Source: Elmis aenea
Taxonomy: Eukaryota; Arthropoda; Insecta; Coleoptera; Elmidae
Reading direction: 5' to 3'
DNA length: 64,000 nt
Assembly: GCA_947652605.1 (NCBI GenBank)
Contig: OX393576.1
Coordinates: 56,706,966 to 56,770,965, forward strand
Position numbers and translations under genes: made by a program. Within the stretch, counting starts at the first letter, position 1; each line of letters opens with the position of its first letter. Below, one piece after another: positions 58,203-64,000 of this stretch. The notes below the pieces were generated by a model that was not told the DNA's origin, ran no database searches, and saw nothing but the letters and a program-made list of their open reading frames with translations.

Positions 58203-58905
58203 GGGTAAGTCCGGGATAGATGCCCCAACGGCGAAGATGCCCCATCAAAATAATTTCGTTATTAAGGGACAGGTTGCGCTGGCTTTTTAAGGTTGCTTTG
58301 TATGTGATTGTGTGCAGTGCTAATTTTTTTTTAAAAAACCTTATTCGGGCAAGTTATTTGCAAAAATTCATTTTTAGAGCTTCACAAAATTTATCACTTT
58401 GGTTTGCTTGTACACGCATATCATGATAAAGTACTTTTATCATTGTTTTTGTAGTGCAATACATTTAGGCATACAATAGGTTAGTGTTCGTGCCAAAGTA
58501 CATATTCTGGCGCAAAATTTAAATTTGATATTTGGCTGGGGCATCTATACCTGACGATCGGGGAAGATGCCCTACATGTGTTGGGCGTGGGGAAATGTAC
58601 ACAAACACAAATTGGAATGATGAGTGGGTTCAGTGCATGCATTGTAACAAATGGTCGCGTGAAGGCTGTTCTAAATATGAAAATCTTTGTAATTTGTGTG
58701 GAAAAATAATGACATTAAAAAATGAAATAAGTACTTAATTGTTAACATGTGTACTAAACATTTAGTTTCTGTTTATTAATTTGTAATTACATAATATTTT
58801 CGTAGGGGCATCTATACCTATACTAGTGGGGCATCTTTGCCCGACAGTTTGGTGAAGATTGCAAATGCTCATATTTTAAGTGTTTAATTATTCGAATCAT
58901 ATAAA
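58203..58905 (+). mobile_element. Pogo-like miniature element, copy B, interrupted by gypsy
   Basis: Same as 13202-13906. The left flank has AA instead of TA. The remaining 140 bp should lie beyond the right LTR of the gypsy element, outside the window. Confidence 0.78.
58568..58738 (+). pseudogene. Pogo zinc-finger remnant, copy B
   Basis: Same frame as 13566-13736 with one residue difference near the end (K for N). Confidence 0.55.
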
Positions 58906-59141
58906 TGTAGGATCCGCTAGGGTACGTGCGTGTGGCCCAATACCGGAAGATGGCGTTTCGGGAGCAACAAGGGTTCCCGGGCGCGCAGAGGGAGGCAGTG
59001 TGTACCAAGACGCGGTAGAATAACCATACCAACTTGTTGCTGCATATTATTACATTATATTTTCCGTTACAATAATATTCCTGTACTAGCTTACGCATCT
59101 ATATCTGTGTTGTACTAGTTAACAAATAAACGAATCCCACA
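58906..59141 (+). repeat. 5' LTR, 236 bp
   Basis: Begins TGTAGGATCC and ends GAATCCCACA, a short imperfect inverted repeat with TG and CA at the ends. The left edge is fixed by comparison with block A. An AATAAA-like signal (AACAAATAAACG) is near the right end. Confidence 0.88.
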
Positions 59142-59148
59142 TCAAAAT

Positions 59149-59166
59149 TGGGGGCTCGTCCGGGAT
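59149..59166 (+). promoter_or_regulatory. Primer-binding site for tRNA-Pro
   Basis: TGGGGGCTCGTCCGGGAT, seven bases after the LTR. It is the 18-base sequence known to pair with the 3' end of tRNA-Pro. It would prime minus-strand DNA synthesis. Confidence 0.85.
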
Positions 59167-59764
59167 TTGTTTAAAAAAACGGATTGCCACGTGCGTGTAA
59201 TAAAAGTGCGGTTATAAGTGGGCATAAAGTCATTGTAAAAAACTTGTCAGCTGTAGTGTGCGGTGTTGTGACTATTTTGATAAAGGTGTAAGAAGTGAAC
59301 ATTTAAGATTTAAGGTATACAGTTGATACGCACTTGTTTATTCGGCTACAGTAAGCGACCGCGCGCAAATGTCGGCCATTAGCGCGTACGTATAAGGTAT
59401 AAGTTGTTCTACCGCGGTTTAACGTTCGTAAGACGTTGATCGAAATAAACTTGCATACCCGTGATTATGGATAATAATTAGTATGAATAGTGATAATAAA
59501 CTGCTAATTGAGACGTGAGACTGCGTATAGACTCGAAGTGACGGCTGAAAGATGCAATAAGACGAAGACGAGGAGAAAAAAAAATATTTGGTGCCACAAA
59601 GAGGATAAAGAAGATATTTCAAGACGTTAAAGAGGCAATAATATTTGATTTTCCAAAAACGAGTGGGTGAGTCGAGAGAGTAGGGTCGTTACTCCGAGAA
59701 AGGCGCAACTGAGCAGTGGCGAGGTAAGATTAGATAAGGCATAGTTGTAAAAAAATAAACGAAG
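59167..59764 (+). other. Gypsy untranslated leader
   Basis: About 600 bp between the primer-binding site and the Gag start, with short upstream ATGs. An in-frame TAA nine bases before the start supports ATG 59765. No envelope or other gene here. Confidence 0.7.
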
Positions 59765-62700
59765 ATGAATGAGACGAATGCCAATGAGGTCTATCAATTT
59801 GAAGAGCCGCAAGGAGAAAGTACACCTGTTGTAACGCGTAATACGAGGGTAATGGCGGTAGAAATGGAATATATTGAACGTGAGCGTGAGTTGTTGAGAC
59901 GTGAGCGTGAGTTGCTTGAAAGGGAACGTGATTTTTTCGCTGTTACACAGCAAGGACGTACCACGATGGGAGTCCCTACGTGGAGAAAGGCTGATGAGCG
60001 TGCTATTCCTGAGTTTGAACCGTCCAGAACGTCAAGTCTTACTGCTCCTCAATGGACACGGAAGGTTGAACAGGTAGCAGAAGTGTTTGAATGGGATCAT
60101 AAAACATTACTTTTTTATGCCGTTAGTAAATTACGAGGCGCGTCTAGATACTGGTATGATAGTTTACCCGAAACGATCACCACGTGGAACGAATTCAAAT
60201 ATAGAATTTGTACAGATTTTCCTAGCGTTGTCGATCAAGCAGATGTTCATATGAGGCTTAGCAAACGAACCAAAAGTACGAATGAAACATACGAGAGTTA
60301 TGCATACGAGATGGCTGCGATAGCACAAACTGGTGATCTCCAAGCTGAGTCAGTTGTCAAATATATCATAGCGGGTCTGACTGATCGAGACCTTGCAAAA
60401 ACATTGGCGTTGAGCGATGTTCAAGACGTACCAGAGCTATTAAGTCGAATTAAAAAGTATGAAAGCTTTTTATCACAATCTAGGCATCGTCGAGGTAATC
60501 CGTCGGATGAGATTCCAAAACGTACATTCGATACCGACAAACGACAGGTTAACGAACGAGGTCGCTGCTACACATGTGGAACTCCTGGCCACACGTCCAA
60601 AGTTTGTCCGCAAAGAGATAAAGGTCCTAAATGTTTTGCTTGTAACAAATTTGGGCATAAATCTGCAGACTGTCCTGAGAAGAACAACAGAAATAATGAC
60701 AGGACGAAGCGTCCAGTAAATCTAATAGATGAGCGCCCAGCAGGCTGTTTGCAGGCAACTGTAATGATCGGAAGCAAAATTGTAGATGCATTAGTCGACA
60801 CGGGCAGTTGCGTAAATTTAATGCGAATGACAGTTTATAGAGCGATTGGAGCACCTCCTGTCCACAGTAAAACTATATCGTTACACGGACTCGGTGCAAA
60901 TGAAGTGAAAACGTTAGGATGTTACGAGACCGAAATTCATATTTCCAACCAAGTGTTCAAAACTACAGTGCACCTGGTGCCAGATGAAATGATAAGTTTT
61001 CCATTAATTATAGGAAATGCCTTGTTAAAAGACGCAGAACTGATAATAAGCCGAGGGCGAATAGAAAATATTCAGAAAGTGGAAAAAGATGTTCAGATGA
61101 ACTATGAAAGTGCAAAGCAACCGTGCAAAATAAAGATGAAAACCAAAGACGACGAAGAGCTAAAAGACGACAAGACGAAAGATGATAACGCTGAAATGAG
61201 TTTTTTGCCAGTTAAGGGCAATGTCTCAAAAGAACAAGACGATAAGACGGAAAACGAGAAAGAAGTAGTAAGTAAAGAATTTACGATGCCAACCAAAGAC
61301 GCAAAGGATGAAGTATCTAAAGACTTAAAAATGAATACCCAAAAGACGAATAAGACAGATAAGTTGATAAAGACGATAAGTAAGAATGACGATGATGTTA
61401 ATAAGATGCTAACAACGACGCGTGGAAACACGGAAATAAGTGGAAGGAATTTGATGAAAAAATATGAATACGACAAGATTAATGAAAATCACCTACATGC
61501 CCTTTTGGTAGACCACGATGAAGAAAAAAGAGGGCTAGACCTTACTCATATTACGAACGTAGAACGTGCGAAGAAAATTGAAAATATTTTTAGATATTAC
61601 AATCCAACGAAGAATAAAACAACGACAGCAGCGGTAAAAACTACGATAGTCCTTAAAGACGAAATTCCTATATGTCAACATCCAAGGAGACTATCCCAGG
61701 CGGAGAAGATGGAGGTTAGCAAGCAAATAGATTCATGGCTAAAGGAGGGTATAATAGTTCCCAGCAACTCAGAATACGCAAGCCCTATGGTTCTCACGAA
61801 AAAGAAAGACGGTTCAATTCGAATATGCATAGACTATCGCCAATTGAACAAAAAAATCGTTAAAGACCGTTACCCTCTTCCGCTCATAGAGGATCAACTC
61901 GATCAGCTGCGTGGTGCTAAGATCTTTAGTACATTAGACCTCAAAAACGGATTCTTTCACGTACCTATGCACGAAGGAAGTCAGAAGTACACCGCCTTCG
62001 TTACCCCCACCGCTCACTACGAATTCCTAAAGACTCCTTTTGGATTATGTAACTCACCTGCATCGTTCCAAAGATACATAAACAAAGTCTTCGAGAAACA
62101 TATCCGGAATGGAAGTGTACTGACGTACATGGACGACATAATAGTCGTCGCAGAAGATGAGGAGCAAGCCATACGACGATTAGAAGATGTTCTGAAAACG
62201 GCCGAGTCGTTTGGGCTCGAAATAAAATGGAAGAAGTGCCAATTTATGATGACTAGCGTGGAGTATCTAGGCCATCGCGTCGAGTACAATAGAGTGTCCC
62301 CATCGCCTGAAAAGACGAGAGCTGTATTTAACTTTCCAAGACCAAACTCGATTAAAAAAGTCCAGAGCTTTTTAGGACTTACGGGCTATTTCCGAAAGTA
62401 CATCCAAGACTACTCCCGTATCGCCAAACCCCTGAGCGATCTATTGCGAAAAGACCAAAAGTTCACATTTGGCGAGAAAGAGATCTTATCTTTTGAAAGA
62501 CTGAAAAGAAGTTTAGCAGAAAAACCGGTGCTAGCAATTTATTCACCCGAGTTGGAGACTGAACTCCATACCGACGCCAGCATGTACGGATATGGAGCCG
62601 TACTGATGCAACGTGATGTGAACGGGGAATTGCACCCCGTGTATTTCATGAGCAAGAAGACCACGCCCGTCGAACAGAAGTACAGTAGCTATGAGTTAGA

Positions 62701-64000
62701 AGTGTTAGCCGTCATAAATGCCTTGAAAAAATTCAGAGTGTATTTACAAGGAATATCTTTTAAAATATTCACCGATTGCTCAGCATTTGCCCAAACGGTA
62801 GCCAAGAAAGATTTAGTTCCACGAATTGCAAGATGGATAATGTGCCTGGAAGAGTACGATTTTAAGATAGAACACCGACCCGCGACTAGGATGCGTCACG
62901 CAGATGCACTATCTAGAAACCCGATTATGATCATAGAAAAAGAAGGTACGCTACAAAGACTACAATTGGCTCAAGAAAAAGACGAACATTTACGAGCCAT
63001 AATGACTATACTAAAAGTTAAGGAGGCACACGAAAATTATATAATGAAAAATGGTATACTACACAAAGAGTATGAAGAAAACGTTTTAGTTGTCATTCCC
63101 AGGGGAATGGAGATGGAAATAATTAAGAACGCACACGAGGAAAATGGACATTTTGCGTGTAAAAAGACGATGGAGGTAATACTTCGCCAGTATTGGTTCT
63201 CCCACATGAAAGATAAGGTCAAAGACTGTATCCAAAACTGTATTAAGTGCATTATAGCTGACCGGAAAGTTGGAAAGCAGGAAGGCTTTTTGCATCCATT
63301 GGAGAAAGGTGATGTGCCATTAGATACTTATCATTTGGATCACCTCGGACCCCTAAGTTCCACAAAGAAGGGATACCAGCATCTGTTCGTCGTAGTGGAC
63401 GGATTCACAAAGTTTGTTTGGCTTTATCCAGTTAAGACGTTAACGACGAATGAAGTTATTACAAAACTTGATAGTCAGAGAAAAGTGTTCGGAAACCCCC
63501 GCAGGTTTGTCACCGATCGTGGGACCGCATTTACCTCAACCCTTTTCCGAGATTACTGCAAACAGGAGGAGATAGAGCTGGTACATATAACCACCGGAGT
63601 CCCAAGATCAAACGGTCAGGTGGAACGGATAAATAGGATTATCATCCCTGTTCTCACTAAGATGACTATGGATAACGAAGAAACATGGTACAAGCATGTT
63701 GACCAACTCCAAACTGTATTAAACAGTACTTATCAGAGAAGCATTGATTCTACTCCCTTCGAACTTTTAACCGGTGTAAGAATGAGAAAGAGAGAAGAGA
63801 TGAAGCTACAAGAAATAATTAATAAAGAATACCTAGAAACGTTTAGGGAAGAGCGAGAAGAAGCAAGAAGAATGGCGAAAGAACAAATAAGTAGAGTGCA
63901 AAAAGAAAATAGGAAAAGTTTTAACAAGAAAAGAAAAATGGCTAGGACATACAAAGAAGGTGAATTAGTAGCAATTCAGAAGACCCAGTTTTCAACCCAT
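59765..64000 (+). CDS. Gypsy Gag-Pol polyprotein, open to window end
   Basis: One frame, 1412 codons, no stop and no Gag/Pol frameshift. Residues 37-60 are heptad-like RERELL repeats (coiled coil). Then comes a capsid-like region with YWYDSLPE. Two CCHC knuckles follow (about 268-281 CYTCGTPGHTSKVC and 290-303 CFACNKFGHKSADC). Aspartic protease is at about 345 (VDTGSCVNLM). A lysine/aspartate-rich linker spans about 437-560. Reverse transcriptase has YMDD at 788-791. RNase H begins near 934 (LHTDASMYGYGAVL). Integrase has an HHCC finger (H1124, H1129, C1159, C1162) and a DDE triad at D1192, D1251 and E1287, the last two 35 residues apart. All active-site residues are present. ATG 59765 is the first in frame after a stop. 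The element copies through RNA and its product makes virus-like particles in the cytoplasm. Confidence 0.95.
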   Translation, partial: MNETNANEVYQFEEPQGESTPVVTRNTRVMAVEMEYIERERELLRRERELLERERDFFAVTQQGRTTMGVPTWRKADERAIPEFEPSRTSSLTAPQWTRKVEQVAEVFEWDHKTLLFYAVSKLRGASRYWYDSLPETITTWNEFKYRICTDFPSVVDQADVHMRLSKRTKSTNETYESYAYEMAAIAQTGDLQAESVVKYIIAGLTDRDLAKTLALSDVQDVPELLSRIKKYESFLSQSRHRRGNPSDEIPKRTFDTDKRQVNERGRCYTCGTPGHTSKVCPQRDKGPKCFACNKFGHKSADCPEKNNRNNDRTKRPVNLIDERPAGCLQATVMIGSKIVDALVDTGSCVNLMRMTVYRAIGAPPVHSKTISLHGLGANEVKTLGCYETEIHISNQVFKTTVHLVPDEMISFPLIIGNALLKDAELIISRGRIENIQKVEKDVQMNYESAKQPCKIKMKTKDDEELKDDKTKDDNAEMSFLPVKGNVSKEQDDKTENEKEVVSKEFTMPTKDAKDEVSKDLKMNTQKTNKTDKLIKTISKNDDDVNKMLTTTRGNTEISGRNLMKKYEYDKINENHLHALLVDHDEEKRGLDLTHITNVERAKKIENIFRYYNPTKNKTTTAAVKTTIVLKDEIPICQHPRRLSQAEKMEVSKQIDSWLKEGIIVPSNSEYASPMVLTKKKDGSIRICIDYRQLNKKIVKDRYPLPLIEDQLDQLRGAKIFSTLDLKNGFFHVPMHEGSQKYTAFVTPTAHYEFLKTPFGLCNSPASFQRYINKVFEKHIRNGSVLTYMDDIIVVAEDEEQAIRRLEDVLKTAESFGLEIKWKKCQFMMTSVEYLGHRVEYNRVSPSPEKTRAVFNFPRPNSIKKVQSFLGLTGYFRKYIQDYSRIAKPLSDLLRKDQKFTFGEKEILSFERLKRSLAEKPVLAIYSPELETELHTDASMYGYGAVLMQRDVNGELHPVYFMSKKTTPVEQKYSSYELEVLAVINALKKFRVYLQGISFKIFTDCSAFAQTVAKKDLVPRIARWIMCLEEYDFKIEHRPATRMRHADALSRNPIMIIEKEGTLQRLQLAQEKDEHLRAIMTILKVKEAHENYIMKNGILHKEYEENVLVVIPRGMEMEIIKNAHEENGHFACKKTMEVILRQYWFSHMKDKVKDCIQNCIKCIIADRKVGKQEGFLHPLEKGDVPLDTYHLDHLGPLSSTKKGYQHLFVVVDGFTKFVWLYPVKTLTTNEVITKLDSQRKVFGNPRRFVTDRGTAFTSTLFRDYCKQEEIELVHITTGVPRSNGQVERINRIIIPVLTKMTMDNEETWYKHVDQLQTVLNSTYQRSIDSTPFELLTGVRMRKREEMKLQEIINKEYLETFREEREEARRMAKEQISRVQKENRKSFNKKRKMARTYKEGELVAIQKTQFSTH

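Larger units (their letters stand above)
43613..58905. repeat. Duplicated block, copy B
   Basis: Collinear with 1-13906. Copy B carries three insertions lacking in A (44722-46162, 53405-54117, and gypsy from 58906) and lacks the non-LTR insertion at 4346. Homology is seen right up to the gypsy LTR and probably resumes beyond its far end, outside the window. The left edge coincides closely with the right end of the pogo-like element at 43597. Confidence 0.95.
58906..64000 (+). mobile_element. Ty3/gypsy LTR retrotransposon, 5' part
   Basis: Order: LTR, primer-binding site, about 600-bp leader, single Gag-Pol frame with protease, reverse transcriptase, RNase H, integrase, which is the Ty3/gypsy order. 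It is inserted in the pogo-like element of block B; block A has the uninterrupted sequence ATATAAATTTATAAC. The right part and 3' LTR lie outside the window. Confidence 0.97.

Noticed and set aside
59419..59953. Minus-strand frames in the gypsy leader
   Set aside because: Antisense to the retrotransposon; no family match.
61102..61476. 124-codon minus-strand frame rich in S and F
   Set aside because: Antisense of the lysine/aspartate-rich linker of Gag-Pol.

Overview
This window looks like a gene-poor, AT-rich, transposon-dense stretch of an insect nuclear genome. I see no host gene, rRNA, tRNA or CRISPR array that I can support. The insect call rests on the mix of elements: a mariner with a typical insect transposase, piggyBac with a TTAA target, several hAT elements with 8-bp target duplications, pogo-like miniature elements, Jockey-type and RTE-type non-LTR fragments, and a Ty3/gypsy element. 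A beetle is a guess, based only on the many short repeats ending in CAGGGTG.

Layout. 1-13906 (block A) is repeated at 43613-58905 (block B), same orientation, with only scattered base differences by eye. The blocks differ mainly by whole insertions. Block A alone carries a 5'-truncated non-LTR element (4346-5246). Block B alone carries a hAT-type miniature element (44722-46162), a hAT derivative with a BED zinc finger (53405-54117) and a gypsy element (58906 to the window end). The blocks are either a young segmental duplication or two alleles laid end to end by the assembler. A 200-N gap at 19450-19649 lies between them.

Between the blocks are: a pogo-like element ending at 14046, long hairpins, a degenerate minisatellite (16026-16165), a broken piggyBac running into the gap, a 404-bp-arm inverted repeat beside the gap, a mariner with two frameshifts (21419-22701), a second pogo-like element (24655-25362), a complete hAT transposon with an uninterrupted 659-residue transposase (26267-29045), a gag-only LTR element (31041-32380), foldback elements, and a 2-kb pogo/Tigger-like element (41643-43597) that ends 15 bp before block B.

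The elements interact by nesting. Foldbacks sit inside a Jockey fragment, inside a hAT-type element and inside a Tigger-like element. Gypsy sits inside a pogo-like element. A hAT element (6386-8090 and 50549-52250) has internal coding sequence that looks like a hAT N-terminus joined to a non-LTR ORF1 and the first codons of its endonuclease. The two elements whose visible coding frames are intact are the 26267-29045 hAT and the gypsy, whose single Gag-Pol frame is open for 1412 codons to the window edge.
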